Assembly: GCF_905220365.1 (NCBI RefSeq)
Contig: NC_061135.1
Location: 637,501-701,500 of the forward strand
Direction of reading: 5' to 3'
DNA from: Vanessa cardui
Lineage: Eukaryota > Arthropoda > Insecta > Lepidoptera > Nymphalidae
DNA length: 64,000 nucleotides
Shown here: positions 9,368-21,185 of the stretch, piece after piece
Numbering within the stretch: position 1 is the first letter of the stretch
Layout: the number at the start of each line of letters is the position of its first letter
The notes under the pieces: generated by a model
Told to the model about the DNA's origin: nothing
Database searches by the model: none
Seen by the model: only the letters and a program-made list of their open reading frames with translations
Position numbers and translations under genes: made by a program

Positions 9368-9505
9368 TATACTTCATTCAAGAAGGCTTTTACAAGCACT
9401 TTTGTATCGTCATTTAACAATTAAGTGAAGCTACCACCGGTTCGGAAAGTACATTCAACTAATAAGAACCGGCAAGAAACTCAGTACTTATCATTATTTA
9501 ATATC
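9368..9505 (-). mobile_element. LINE-D solo 3' tail
   Basis: The plus strand reads ACTTCATTCAAGAAGGCTTT, TACAAGCACTTTTG, AAGTGAAGCTACCACCGGTT and AACCGGCAAGAAACTCAGTA. This is the complement of a LINE 3' UTR whose sense strand has GAGTTTCTTGCCGGTTCTTC. No coding part remains, as expected for strong 5' truncation. Confidence 0.75.
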
Positions 9506-9641
9506 ATTCAATCATTTTAGCGAAATTCACTTAAAAATTGACAGTGCAACTCTTCAAAAACTTTAAGTAACTATATAAATACATGTTAATATTTTTTAAA
9601 GAGTGTTAAAATTAGGTACATCACTGCTTTTGATTTTTAAA

Positions 9642-9672
9642 CTAGATGCTTCCTGCTTCGCTGGGAGTAATA
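9642..9672 (-). mobile_element. Helitron-like 3' end (fragment)
   Basis: The plus strand ACTAGATGCTTCCTGCTTCG reads on the minus strand as a GCGAAGCAGGAAGC stretch running into CTAG followed by T. This resembles lepidopteran Helitron 3' ends, but the rest of the element is unrecognisable. Confidence 0.35.
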
Positions 9673-9840
9673 AAATATTAATAATATTTTAATTGTAATT
9701 AAAAAGAAGCCTTTGTCCTATTAATTACAATTTTTCTCTTTTTAGTCCATCTAGCGTAATAGAGTAACAGAGCATTCCGTGTCTCTAACGTTAAAAGGGA
9801 ACTCTAATAAAATGAAATAAATCATAAGAAAACTACTCAA

Positions 9841-10131
9841 CAACAGCCTGTAAATTATTTCTGCTGGGCTAAAGGCCTTCTCTCCCTTAGAAGGTTTGGA
9901 ACATATTCCACCACGCTGTTCCAATACGGGTTGGTGGAATACACATGAGGCAGAATTTCTATGAAATTTGTCACATGCAAATTTCCTCACGATGTTTTCC
10001 TTCACCGCTGAGCACGAGATGAATTGTAAAGACAAATTAAGCACATGAATCAGCGGTGCTTGCCTGGGTTTGAAACCGCGATCATCGGTTAAGATGCACG
10101 CGTTCTAGCCACTGGACCATCTCAACTCTGA
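9841..10131 (-). mobile_element. SINE-A, subfamily A2, full length
   Basis: AAGAAAACTACTCAA at 9826-9840 and 10132-10146 is an exact 15-bp target-site duplication, the clearest in the window. The copy between has the CAACAACAGCC tail (minus strand GGCTGTTG repeats) and A2 markers ATGAAATTTGTCACATG. It also has a complete head ending ACTGGACCATCTCAACTC. The B box region reads GGGTTTGAAACC on the plus strand. This is a young, LINE-mobilised insertion. Confidence 0.92.
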
Positions 10132-10186
10132 AAGAAAACTACTCAATATTAGAATATTGTTTTAGAAAAACGTTAATATTATTAAA

Positions 10187-10283
10187 AAGCAAACTTACAC
10201 TCCAAGAAAGGTCAAAGGTTGTTTTTCCCAACATATGACAATCTACAACCTACAACGCAAGCGAAGCCGCGGGCGAAAACTAG
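10187..10283 (+). mobile_element. Hel-K 3' part
   Basis: AAGCAAACTTACACTCCAAG, AAAGGTCA and AACGCAAGCGAAGCCGCGGG are followed by CGAAAACTAG and T at 10284. These match the complete Hel-K copy at 53663-53856. The 5' half is missing. Confidence 0.65.
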
Positions 10284-11002
10284 TATATTGTATGTTTTAA
10301 ATAACATCGCTTATGTATTTTACTTACGTGATATATTATGCTTTATTCACATAGATTAATACATGAATTAATATCTTAAGAATTTTGAAACATTAAATCG
10401 AAAAGTTACCTCTTTTTTACTAATTAAATGACTAAGATATAATAATGAACAAAGTAAGATTGTAAGATCAATATAGATTTTATCGAAAATTTGTTAGAAA
10501 AATATAACTCGAATGAATACGACGTATTTGTATTCTGTAAGAATTCGAAAGTCATCGCAAAAAAATAATCGTGAAAGTTCAGAAAGAGATTTGCAACAAT
10601 GAAATTTAGAACTATAAAACTTAAACACGCATCAAAATATTGCAGCTTTATGGGTTTTCAGCATTTCGCTAGTGAGATTCGAAGTGAGTTCTTACAGAAT
10701 GAGGCCGTGTGTTTCGACTTCATTAAGTAATTTCTCTCGTGAAATCTCGATAATTTTTATTAATTGTCATTAAATTGTTTAATTTTATGCGGAACCACCG
10801 AAACGGAAGGCTCATGGGCAAATAAATCTGCAACTCATTTATGAAATATGAAAAACGGGAATTGAGCAGTTATTCTATAAATATGTGGATTATTTAGTCA
10901 AAAATAGCATTAGCAACAGGCAACGATTTCGGACGAAACAGTGTAGGCGTGCGTGGTTATCCTACAAAATGGGACTGCGTTACATCGTAATCAATGAAGT
11001 TT
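10284..11002. other. Unassigned AT-rich stretch
   Basis: No family recognised and no supported reading frame. Confidence 0.45.
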
Positions 11003-11236
11003 GACGACCTCCGTGGTCGAGTGGTATATACGATGCACTGGTTTTCATGGATCATGCCACTCAGAGATCCTGGGTTTGATTCCCGGACAACTCAATGTAG
11101 ATTATCATTAGTTTTCTACGTTGTCTTGGGTCTGGGTTTTTGTGGTACCGTCGTTACTTCTGATTTTCCATAACACAAGAGCTTTAGTTACTTCCATTGG
11201 GATCAAAGTAATGTGATGTTGTCTCTTTTATTTAAA
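11003..11236 (+). mobile_element. SINE-B
   Basis: The head is GACGACCTCCGTGGTCGAGT (A box TGGTCGAGTGG) with B box GGGTTTGATTCCC. The spacing between boxes is about 75 bases, longer than in SINE-A, as in tRNAs with a long variable arm (Ser/Leu type). The body has GTTGTCTTGGGTCTGGGTTT, GTGGTACCGTCGTTACTTCT and ACATTGGGATC-like words (here TCCATTGGGATC). The tail is TTTTATTTAAAAAT. It is non-coding and would be transcribed by Pol III. Confidence 0.85.
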
Positions 11237-11465
11237 AATATTAATAAATACTTAATTTTCTGACAGTTATAAAGGATTATCTATTCGCAATAAGATACTA
11301 AGCACGCAGTTTCTAGATAGGTGATAGTGTAGTTATTAGCGTTCACTAAGCAACTGCTACCCCTTGTGACCCAGACTGCACGCATCCTAGTGGCGCTTGT
11401 GTTTCGACACCCAAAATAACATATGGAGGATGACTTACAATGTTTATATTGATGACGACAAAGCA

Positions 11466-11778
11466 GTCGAGATGGCCCAGTGGTTAGAACCCGTGCATCT
11501 TAACCGATGGTTGCGGGTTCAAACCTAGGCAAGCACCGCTGATTCATGTGCTTAATTTGTGTTTATAATTCATCTCGTGCTTGGCGGTGAAGGAAAACAT
11601 CGTGAGGAAACCTGCATGTGTCTAATTTCATCGAAATTCTGCCACATGTGCATTCCACCAACCCGCATTGGAACAGCGTGGTGGAATATGTTCCAAACCC
11701 TCTCCTTAATGGAAGAGGAGGCCTTATCTCAGCAGTGGGAAATGTACAGGCTGTTACTTTACTTTACTTTTACTTTAC
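11466..11778 (+). mobile_element. SINE-A, subfamily A1, well preserved
   Basis: This is the best A1 reference copy. It has head GTCGAGATGGCCCAGTGG, B box GGGTTCAAACC, AGGCAAGCACCGCTG, then TTAATTTGTGTTTATAATTC. Body markers are GTGTCTAATTTCATCGAAAT, GAACAGCGTGGTGGAATATG and CTTAATGGAAGAGGAGGCC. The tail is CTGTTACTTTACTTTACTTT. The 146-codon open frame running through and past it is an artefact of the repeat. The resemblance to Metulj SINEs of Heliconius is from memory. Confidence 0.9.
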
Positions 11779-12590
11779 AGCAAATATATTCATACGAACT
11801 TTTCATACTTTTGGTTAAATTAATTACTCGTTCAAACCCGCAAATGATCAACTTCTCTTTAGGAAAACATTTAGATATTTTTGTCATCGGTGCAGTTTTG
11901 GCGATAAGTAATATCGACTCATGTAGGTTTCCTTACGAAATATCAATCACAATCAAAATAAATAAAAACTTAGACTTGTTTGTCCAGATCCATCCGTGAC
12001 CTTCGGCTATTAACCATTTACTAAACATTTTATTTCTTATTTTAAGTTTCAAAAAGAAAATAATTTATCATTATTTTTAAGAGTGATGTGACCCTATGAT
12101 TCGAATCTTTATAATTTAAAACGAGTGTATAACTATCTCTTTTATAACCTTGATATGATAATAAATCATTAGTAAACAATTCTTTAAAAATAAACCTCAA
12201 CTAAAATCCCAGAGATATAAGGAGTGAATTCCTTTAAAATACATGTAAATCGTACAAGTTGCACGTTTGTTCATTTGTATTCATTTCTGTACGTCGATCA
12301 CACGTCCAGGGAGATTGATGAGCACCCTCGCGATGCAATAAACACTTTACAGATTAAACGGAACCTATTGGTGATGATACGGTATTCGGCCAGATTACTT
12401 GATTAAGGTTACGACTTGGGGAAATAATGTATCTTTTTTGTACGGATAGGATTTCTTTAATCATGGTATAATTAATCTTAAATGAGGAATAATCTGTAAT
12501 GAGATTTTCGATTTAGTTAGTAGCTTTTAAGGCTGAACTCGAGATTTTATATAATAAACGACCTTTACAATATTTTTTTTAGTAAGCTGA
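11779..12590. other. Unassigned AT-rich stretch
   Basis: Nothing recognised apart from a motif-less 60-codon frame at 12224-12406. Confidence 0.45.
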
Positions 12591-12591
12591 A

Positions 12592-12840
12592 AACACAAAT
12601 TAAGCACATGAAAAGTTAGTGGTGCTTGCTTGGGTTAAGAATCACGCGTTCTAAACAGTGGGCCATCTCGTGCTAAGCGGTGAAGGAAAATATCGTGAGG
12701 AACATCATGTGACTAATCTCAACGAAATTCTGCCATATATCCACCAACCGGCATTAGAGCAGCGCGGTTGAATAATTTCCATACCTTCTCTTCAAAAGGA
12801 GTGAAGGCCTTAGCCCAGCAGTGTGAAATATACAGGCTGT
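12592..12840. mobile_element. SINE-A with inverted head
   Basis: At 12592-12669 the head is on the minus strand (plus reads AAATTAAGCACATGAAAAG ... CAGTGGGCCATCTCG). At 12670-12840 the body is on the plus strand (GTGCTAAGCGGTGAAGGAAA ... AGTGTGAAATATACAGGCTG). The two halves abut at CATCTCG/TGCTAAGCGG with no spacer. The B box is eroded. Head inversion of this kind can come from twin priming or a later fold-back event. Confidence 0.75.
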
Positions 12841-12951
12841 TAATGTAAAGTAAAGCAAGCCGATTTTTGTCGCACTTATTATGGGACGATAGCTGCATAT
12901 AAAAAATTGGTTAGAGCTATCCGGTTTTTAAAAAGAAAAGAAAAACGTTGA

Positions 12952-13155
12952 AAGCTATTTGAAAAGACTGGAGTCGACTTTAAAGCATGCTGTCACGGTG
13001 GCAAAAGATCACTAGAAGCCATCCAGTTTACTGAAGTAATGAACTTCGAGAACTGTTTGGTGAAACATCTGTGCATCCATGCAGCTTTGGCCAAACGAGC
13101 TGTATTAACGTCTACAGAATGGATATCCGCTGATGACACGACAGTTGTTATATAA
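12952..13155 (+). pseudogene. Coding-like relic, unidentified
   Basis: Between 12952 and 13155 there is an uninterrupted frame of 67 codons with balanced composition, including EAIQFTEVMNFENCLVKHL and ALAKRAVLTSTEWISADD. After the stop a neighbouring frame stays open to about 13308 (VLDQRLLAPNVDLRLAVS, then FFVKTIQIYHRL), as if a frameshift separated two parts of one gene. I do not recognise the protein and there is no start codon context. It may be a processed pseudogene or a retroelement scrap, or chance. Confidence 0.2.
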
Positions 13156-13329
13156 CAAAGTGGTCGAAAGGTCGTGATGCTGTTCTAGACCAACGCCTTT
13201 TGGCTCCGAACGTAGACTTGAGACTTGCAGTTTCAAGGACTCTTGGGTTTTTTGTCAAAACCATACAAATATACCATAGGCTTCTAAATTCCCAAAAATT
13301 CTGGTGAATATCCGGTTTTGGCGGGTGAC

Positions 13330-15930
13330 CCAACATTTGTTATCTTTTTATATCTTACAACTCTTAGACATAAATTACAATTTAGTTTCCCTTTGACACT
13401 AATCCCAATCTCTTTTGTTCTCATCTGTCATCATTAATTTTATGTTTATTACGATAACCATTGTATAAGATGGATAGCTAATTGGTGTGTCTTGGAACAT
13501 ACGCTCGATAAAGATTGATGAGGTTACTTGAGCTCTGCTTATAAATAGTTTATTTTGTCATAATACAGAATTAAAATATAGTAATTGTTATTAGTTCTTT
13601 ATAGAAAAACTATTTTAATATTTATTCCTAGAACTAATAATAATAATTTTCTTATTTTAAAAAAAGCAATTTGGTGTTTTAGGCGAATTCTGTAAATAAC
13701 GAGATGAGATCTTTATATCACGTATAAAAATCCCATTATAATTAAAAATGGCTAGCGAATTTATAAACTATGATTCTTAGTCAGATGATTGAGTATTAGT
13801 AACCAGTCGTTCACATAATTTCAATGGATTTTTGTGTCAGATGTGACACGAAAAGTTAAAATTACGTATATGTCTATCTTTTTAATCGGAATTCTACTAT
13901 TCTTAAGTCAGGCGAATTGTTTCTTGAAATCAAGTAAAATTGTTCAACTCTATATAAATGAAATGGAAATGTTTAAGTAATTGTCGTTTTAACTTCCACG
14001 TCATACTTTCACCACTTAATACCCAATTTTTTTACAATGGCCCGATGTAAAATTTGGAGGCAGGACTTTGAGCAAATAAGTTCAAGAGAATTTATGTCCT
14101 CATACAAGCTCCTGAAACAACGGGACCATCAGAGTTTAAGCTATAATAAAGACCGATATAGTTCAAGCGAAATTATCCTCGTAACTTAGCTTCATATGTA
14201 ATACATGGCATTTTAATCGATCAGATCATATCCCACCAAGTTTTAAGGGTTCGTCTGTATATTGCAATATGAATTATTTCGTCCAAAGATTTTTTTATAA
14301 GTTTATCACGATATTCAAGGAAGCTTCGATGAAATATACACAGATAATATTGACCCGTCTGAAACTGATGTCGCCTTCGGCAAAACTAAACATTTTCGTG
14401 CTAATGGAGTTGCAACTTTACTCGGGAACACGGATTTTTTACTCCGAAAGCGATTAAGTTTAAAAAAAAAGCCAGTTAGGGCTGTCAGCTTCAGTGAAAT
14501 TCAATTAGTTTTTGTTTTGTCTTACAAAGGGAATACTTAATGGAAGAAATTTCAAAATAAGATTCTGTGAACATTTTCGTTTATAATAATAAGGTTATAA
14601 GGGTACTTCAGAAGACATTTATTACATGAAAAACTCTTTCTTCTAGTATCCATGATAATAATAAAACCGAAAAGCAAATAAGATCTCGTAACACCTGGCT
14701 TTCACATAGTCAAGTCATTGGGGAAAGTTTTCAAATCTATAATGTAATCCCTCAAATACGTTCAGTTTAGCAATTAATAAATGCCAATAAGTAAACTTAA
14801 TAAATAAATGCTAATACTCGATAACAGAGTAGATGATAAAAAAGGTCTGAAATATTCGTTAATTTCCGTTCAGAAAGTTATTATTCAATTACTGTATTGT
14901 TATCTATGTAACTGATTAATGGAGAAGAGTAATTACTGTTTTTTTGCTGCTTCGTAAAATCTACTCTCTGAACTTTTAATGTAATAAATAACTTAAACAT
15001 AATAAATTATTGCTTAATAATTAAATTATGATAAATTTATTTTTCAATTTTCCTCGTACTCGTTGGAATATATCGTTGGAAATATCAATCAGAAAACAAC
15101 TGAATATTCATTAATAATACAGTTTTTGTCCTAATCAAATTTTTTCCCGATCACAAAAAAGGCTATTGGTAACTCGAATTTCACTGAGATTTTTTTTATC
15201 ATTGTAACAACTGTCTTTTACTTTTAAACATACATATACCTAGATACTTCAAACATTTCAGTAAAAAAAATAAATTTGTTTACAAACTTTCAGCAGTTTA
15301 CCCTTCTGAGGGTAATATTTTAAATAATGTATAATTGATTTATTTTACTTATACTAAGACTCATACATAAACAGTCATTTCCATATTTATTACTTTCAAG
15401 AACTTCCATACAAACTTTCTCTATAAGTTTTATTCACCTAGGCTTTACATTAAATAAAAAGCTTTATTTAACTTTGTTCAAGTCAAAAATATATATTTAC
15501 TTAATATATATTTTTCTACTATTACCCTTTTAAAATGGTATACTATTTATATACAGACATGTATTTATTACTAAAGATTTTGTGGGCGACACATTTAAAT
15601 ATTAATTTCATTTACCTAGCTGCTAGCTAATGAATTTTAAATATCTCAATTGTAATTAATACATTGAAAAAGGAACACGCAATCGCCTGTGCCTTAGGTA
15701 TACATTAATAAAGAAATAAATACTTTATGTGTTAAGTTTCAGTGCTTTGGGCGTGCTTCTGATTTTTAGAGAATTTGACGGTATAGTTGATGAGATGAGT
15801 GAGAGTTGATTTTTGTTAATTACAATTATTTAGTATTTATTGATATGAAGATCTCTATATTCTATCTTTAGTCTATAAAAAGTTATTTTCTCTCTTGGTC
15901 GGTAAGAGTACTATTATCACCTTGTCTGGT
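13330..15930. other. Longest unassigned stretch, AT-rich
   Basis: About 2.6 kb with no member of the families seen elsewhere and no supported gene. A 62-codon frame at 14269-14457 has no motif. This is the best candidate for single-copy DNA in the first third of the window. Confidence 0.45.
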
Positions 15931-16574
15931 AAATCCTGCTAATGTCCCACTGCTGAGGCCTCACCTGTTTCAGGGGTTTACGTTCAAATTTCCTTAAGAC
16001 GGTTCCCTTCCTCCTGAATATAGAAACTCAAAGGACTGCTAAAGAGTTACACTTATTTCTTCAATAGGCTTTAAGTTGTCTGACCACTGGCTTACCTTGG
16101 TTTAAGAAGTAGTCCAGTCGAGGCAGTTGTTTTGAAGTTTCATGGACTCAGGCATCATCATGTCCAATATCCAAACAAATTCACGCAACACGAGCTCAAC
16201 TCCTGCGAATATATAACAGGAAAACATTAAAAATATACAATCCAAAACTCAATTTCCTACACTGCATAACTTCCAGTTTCCAGTGCATGTTGTAACAGAG
16301 TTAGATAACTTTTCGATACATTTCATTTCGCCATACGTGAATATATTTTGAACATTTTCAAGCAAACTTCGCGTTTACTTTTATTATTATTATTTTATAT
16401 CGAACGTGTATTAGAAAAATAATTTCATGTGTTCTTTGGAGTTTGGATTTGAAGATAAACATCTAAATACCAGCATAGAATTATATTTTATTTGATCATA
16501 AATTCCAAGCTGTTTCGTTGAATTACAAAGCTGCAAAAATAAAATGTAATTGTGCCAAAATGCTCAGTAATATG
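15931..16574. other. Unassigned; possible SINE-A-like remnant at its start
   Basis: TGTCCCACTGCTGAGGCCTC at 15943-15962 resembles the complement of the SINE-A 3' end, but the following 150 bases cannot be aligned with confidence. The rest is AT-rich. Confidence 0.25.
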
Positions 16575-16785
16575 TGGTAAAGTAATTCCCTTTTTGGTAA
16601 GTACTACCCACTTATCACATTTCCTACCGCCAAATTGCAACCCTAGTTTGGCTGAGTTCTGATTGTCAGGATAAGTGAGCCAGTTCTTACACATGGGATT
16701 ATAAATAATAATATTTCTTATGGCGCTAATAACTATCAGTAGTGGTAATCAGTTATCATCAGATGGGCCATTTAATCGTCCAAAA
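16575..16785 (+). mobile_element. Rep-C, ancient copy
   Basis: CTACCCACTTATCACAT, CCTACCGCCAAATTGCAA, GATAAGTGAGCCAGTTCT, TATTTCTTATGGCG and ATCATCAGATGGGCCATTT occur in Rep-C order with many substitutions and small gaps. The A-tail is gone. Confidence 0.55.
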
Positions 16786-17297
16786 TTTATTTTTTTAAAT
16801 GCAGTCCAGATTTCCAAAATTGACAATGTTTTACATTGGAAAGCGAGTAAAACAATTGGTCTAGCGCCAGTGCCCTCCGCTTGTGATGAAAATTCCATAA
16901 AATAAGACTATTACAAATGAGTTCAAAATAATAGAGAGCGCATTTGCATTGACATATTTACTTTTTTCCCTAGCAGTAAATTTTGTTGAGAAGAATAACA
17001 TCAAAACATAAAATAAACTGTGCTTTATAGAGGCAAGCAAAAGATAATTGTCTGTTTACAGAATAAATACCAATGATTAAAGTATCACTTATTTTTAGAT
17101 CCTAATTATCCTCTGAAAGCGCAGTGGTAACTTATACGAACCTTGTTAAGTTTTTAACTTAAGGTAAAGATAATGTTGAGAACTCTGGTCTACTATTCAG
17201 AAAGTTAATGAATGATGCTTGAAGATCAAAGAATACCAACTACTCTTTTAACTTTATATAAATTTAGTTATAATATTATTTTATATCAGCGTTTCTA
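16786..17297. other. Unassigned AT-rich stretch
   Basis: I see no recognisable element here. Confidence 0.45.
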
Positions 17298-17560
17298 AAT
17301 AAGAGCCGAGATGGCCCAATAAGAGTCGAGATGGCCCAGTGGTTAGAACGCGTGCGTCTTAACCGATAATTGTGGGTTCAAACCCAGGCAAGCACCGCTG
17401 TTTCATGTGCTTAATTTGTCTTTATAATTCATCTCGTGCTCTGCGGTGAAAAAAAACATCGTGAGGAAACCTGCATGTGACAAATTTCATAGAAATTCTG
17501 CCACATGTGCATTCCACCAACCCGCATTGGAACAGCGTGGTGGAATATGTTCCAAAACCT
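17298..17560 (+). mobile_element. SINE-A2 with duplicated 5' end
   Basis: The first 20 bases occur twice in tandem: AATAAGAGCCGAGATGGCCC is followed by AATAAGAGTCGAGATGGCCC and then AGTGGTTAGAACGCG. Head and B box (GGGTTCAAACCC) are intact. The body has the A2 marker ACAAATTTCATAGAAATTC and ends at GTGGAATATGTTCCAAAAC. The usual GGAGGCC...CAGTGGG segment is lost and replaced by TTAGGTTGTGTTGTGTTG. Confidence 0.85.
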
Positions 17561-17599
17561 AGTTAGATTGGTTAGGTTGTGTTGTGTTGTTTCTAAATA

Positions 17600-18094
17600 A
17601 TTTCTGCAATTTGCATACGTAACCATTTTTATTTATGAACATCATACTTATCATAAGAAAAAGAACTGACTGACCCTGATTAAAAATTAATGAAATTTTT
17701 GTCGCATAATTTTCAGTAGCAATATGACAATGTAGTTTTTAATTTGAAATAGTGACACCTCCATGAATCGAAAATCACGCTTTGCCGTTGGTCATGCACA
17801 TGACTTCTTTCCAGTAATGTGACACTTGCCTATGCTTTGGATTATGAGCATGAGAATAATCAGTGCAGCTATGTTTGCACCACTGTGTTTTGATCAATAT
17901 TGTGTGCTAGCCTGTGCAGTTTAGCCATTTTTCTTTACGACTGATTGCCGTGCCTGAAATCGGCCAGGTTCTCCTGATGAGTAAAATAAGAATTTATTAG
18001 TAAGGTATAAACAAAAGATACAAGTGCCACAAACTAGTAGTTCATTTGAATCATATTTTATGGCGTTAGGTTTAAGCTGAAGTTAATTTTCTAA
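17600..18094. other. Unassigned stretch
   Basis: Nothing recognised. A patch at 17760-17900 is less AT-rich and is not open in any frame. Confidence 0.4.
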
Positions 18095-18240
18095 GATAAG
18101 CTTAATTTTGAGTTTCAAGTTCATCTCATAGTCGGTGGTAAAGGAAAACATTATCATAAAATTCCACTAGTGTATTTGATCAGAGTGATGGAATATAATT
18201 CAAATATTTTTATTAAAAAAATTCCCCCACCAGTGGGATA
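18095..18240 (+). mobile_element. SINE-A body, degenerate
   Basis: CTTAATTTTGAGTTTCAAG, TTCATCTCATAGTCGGTGGT, AAAGGAAAACATT and GAGTGATGGAATATAATTC follow the SINE-A body with internal deletions. Head and tail are absent or unreadable. Confidence 0.5.
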
Positions 18241-19117
18241 TATGGTCCAAAAATTATTAAAATTATTAATCCAAAAATTTTCAAGCACTACACTAGGCTT
18301 TAAAACTGTCGTATACATGTAGGTTAATTTGAAAAAAACGCTAAAAGTACGTTCGTGTTCAAAGTTAAAAGCGTTTTAATTTTAATTTTCATAGCCCAAA
18401 ATACAAAATTTTAATTTAAACTTTTGTCAAACACCGATAGTGATATTTCACTGTTAATACGCTTTTTTTCCCGAACTCCGACGAAACGAAATTTCCAGTT
18501 TAAAAAAATACACGCGAGTTCGTCACAGATGTGTTCCGCCGAGTTGAAATATGGCCATCCTGTCCCATAGTTTTATATTAAATTTCTCGTAATTCCACGA
18601 GGACCGCTTCGTTCGCTATTTCTAGAAAGTTTGCAAAAACTAAACTCGAATATTGTCTCGTGAATGTGGTAAGTGGGGACTCTGATTTTTAACCATAAAA
18701 ATATTCAAAAAGTATGAAACTAAACAGACAAATAAATTATGAGGCCGTTGATCCCAAGTTTGTTACCGTTGTTTGGTGTTTATTTGTGGGATATTTATTG
18801 ACTGATAACCTGTTAATTATAGTTTATTTTATGATGATTTGATGACACAGTAAATGAAATATTAAATAAAAGGCCTTGTAATGAATTTGTAAAACAAAAA
18901 CACAAATAAACCTCACTTCAATAAATCGCAGTGGCATTAGAATAAGGAAGATTTTACCGTATTGAAAAGCATGATTTCAACTATGCATTGCAGGAAAGAG
19001 GTGCACCCTTTACTCCTCAAAAATACTTGTGCTCTATATTAATTTCTACACAAGTTTCAAGGTACATTTGTATGTGTTACCCTTCATTTTCAAGACGCAA
19101 TCATATGTATTAAAATA
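18241..19117. other. Unassigned AT-rich stretch
   Basis: No family recognised. A moderately GC-rich patch at 18520-18610 contains no clear motif. Confidence 0.4.
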
Positions 19118-19124
19118 ACAACGA

Positions 19125-19187
19125 CCTGTAAATTTCCCAGAGCTGGGCTAAGGCCTCCTCTCCCTTTGAGGAGAAGGTTTGGAACAT
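19125..19187 (-). mobile_element. SINE-A2 3' end, 5'-truncated
   Basis: CCTGTAAATTTCCCAGAGCT, GGGCTAAGGCCTCCTCTCCC and TTTGAGGAGAAGGTTTGG match the complement of the A2 3' end and stop after CATATTCCAC. Confidence 0.8.
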
Positions 19188-19189
19188 AT

Positions 19190-20010
19190 TCCACATACAA
19201 GTATTCATGTTTTTAATATAATCCTACAAAACAGACTTATGCGAATGTCTTTATTTGTCAAAAAAAAACTTAAATTAATATGGTCTGTAGGATAAGGGAA
19301 TATATTTATTTTTTTAAGGCAATGTCATTGAAGAAAAATATTAATTGAATAAAATGATAATATTGTCATACTTAATATCTTGAAACACGTGCGTTGACAA
19401 TACAGATGCTTGTAATAAATCTGTCTAGACAATTTATTTAATAAACTTGGTAATATAAAAGATTAGACAATGCACGAAAAATAAAAATAATAAAAGAAAT
19501 TAAATTAATTTTAACTACAACGACGACATTCCCGCTTTTTTAAGAAAGTCTTGTAGGTATATTGTCTTGTTCATTAGTTTTCCAGCCTTAAGCTTCTGCG
19601 TTCAATCCTCGGGTAGATTTAATAAAGTTATTTAAGTTTTTTCCGGAAGTAGAAAATGTGGAGACTACGTGCCTCAAAATCCAATAAAGGCCCAGCGTCT
19701 AAACTCTTATTTGTTGATTATTATACTTCTTAAATTTGAAATTGTGTAACAGACAGGCACATGAATCAAATCATGAGTGATATAGTTAAAAATACGCCTG
19801 TTAAACCGATACCTTGCATTCCTTCCCCCGTCTCCCCCCGACCGATTATTATTAGTTAATTAAAAAACAAAATTGCCATTAGCTAATGGGTTCATAAACT
19901 ATTTCTGTATTTATATATTTAAAAATGATATATCGTTATTATATGTTTATTGTATGTATATTAATATTGAAGCGTTTATTAAAATAACATTACCATACAT
20001 TGTCATAGCC
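19190..20010. other. Unassigned AT-rich stretch
   Basis: Nothing recognised. A pyrimidine-rich CCTTCCCCCGTCTCCCCCC run sits at about 19820-19840. Confidence 0.4.
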
Positions 20011-21185
20011 CGTCACAACCATATAGGGTACTATTGAAAATCAGCGTTGGGTTCTTGAAACCCAACTTGGAAGCTGAATGGTACACCTTTTAGGACACGT
20101 TAATTATCATTGTTTTGTTGTTTTTTCTTGATTAAGTTAGTTAGCAGTTATAATTATGTAATATGCTTTTTTTTATTTTAGTCGATATTCTTCTTTATCT
20201 TTAATTTTTTTATTCTTTTTATTGTATTTCGTGTCCTAATAAACATTGCTTTCTTTCTCTATAGTAGGATAGCTTGAACACTCGATTCGAAAACGAACCG
20301 AGAAAGACCGATTCTGCTCAGCGAAAACGACGGAGTCGTCGTCCATCCCACAGCCCAGGCGTCCAGGCGTCTTAAAAAATAGAGCTTGACTCTGGGCCCA
20401 AAGAGGCATGAGGCCTACCTCAGAGACCCCAGTCTCACCTCACCTGACCTGTTTTAAATCGTCCTGGGGAAGTTGACGGCCGAGATGGCCTTGGGCCATA
20501 TGCATTAGCGAGGAACACCCTTAGGAGTGCTAGTTGCCTCTGTTAGTATATAAGAATGTATAAGACAAAGAGGCCTAATAATAACTTCATGGTGTATTAC
20601 TTAAAGTGTTTACTTACAACCGATTAAATAAATCCATATTATGTTCTCCTATAAATAAAGTCTAACGTAGCATATTTTGTTCAATAACTTATTGACTACC
20701 ATTTTTATCGTGATTATTTATTTTAATATTTTTATCTTGGATTTCGTCGATTCGCCTTTTTATCCATTAAAATGTGACTTTAAAAATATCAGCTCCCAAA
20801 TATTGTTGAGTGGGCGTCAAATAAAAATAGATACTGTTATTTTACATCTAACCTTATATTATAAAAGATTAGATTTCGAATTTACGAAAACTAACATCGT
20901 AAGCACAAAAAGGGGATAAATACAGTTTTATAAATATAAAAACACAATAATTTTTGTTGCACTGACTGTCACTTATTTTTGATAAAGATTCCTTTAAAAT
21001 CCTCAAACAAATTTGATAATAATCATCTATTTTACCCAAAGCGACCCAGAAAATCAGTAATCTAGTAAATCTGTTTGTATGTTACCACTAGCCAATGAAC
21101 CAAACGCATATTATTTCGATGCAATTATTGGAATCGCGGGAAATAGCTACAATATACAATAGCTTTAATATACAAACATATTTAA
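20011..21185. other. Possible old repeat, unidentified
   Basis: At 20015-20100 the run ACCATATAGGGTACTATTGA, AAATCAGCGTTGGG and TTGAAACCCAACTTGG looks like a dispersed-repeat end that I vaguely recall from Lepidoptera. A GC-richer block at 20270-20540 contains CGACGGAGTCGTCGTCC and GGCCGAGATGGCCTTGGGCC. Neither part could be assigned and no frame is long. An 80-codon frame at 20677-20919 is AT-driven. Confidence 0.25.

Noticed and set aside
11559..11999. 146-codon open frame
   Set aside because: Its first half is SINE-A1 sequence and the rest is AT-rich DNA without a motif.
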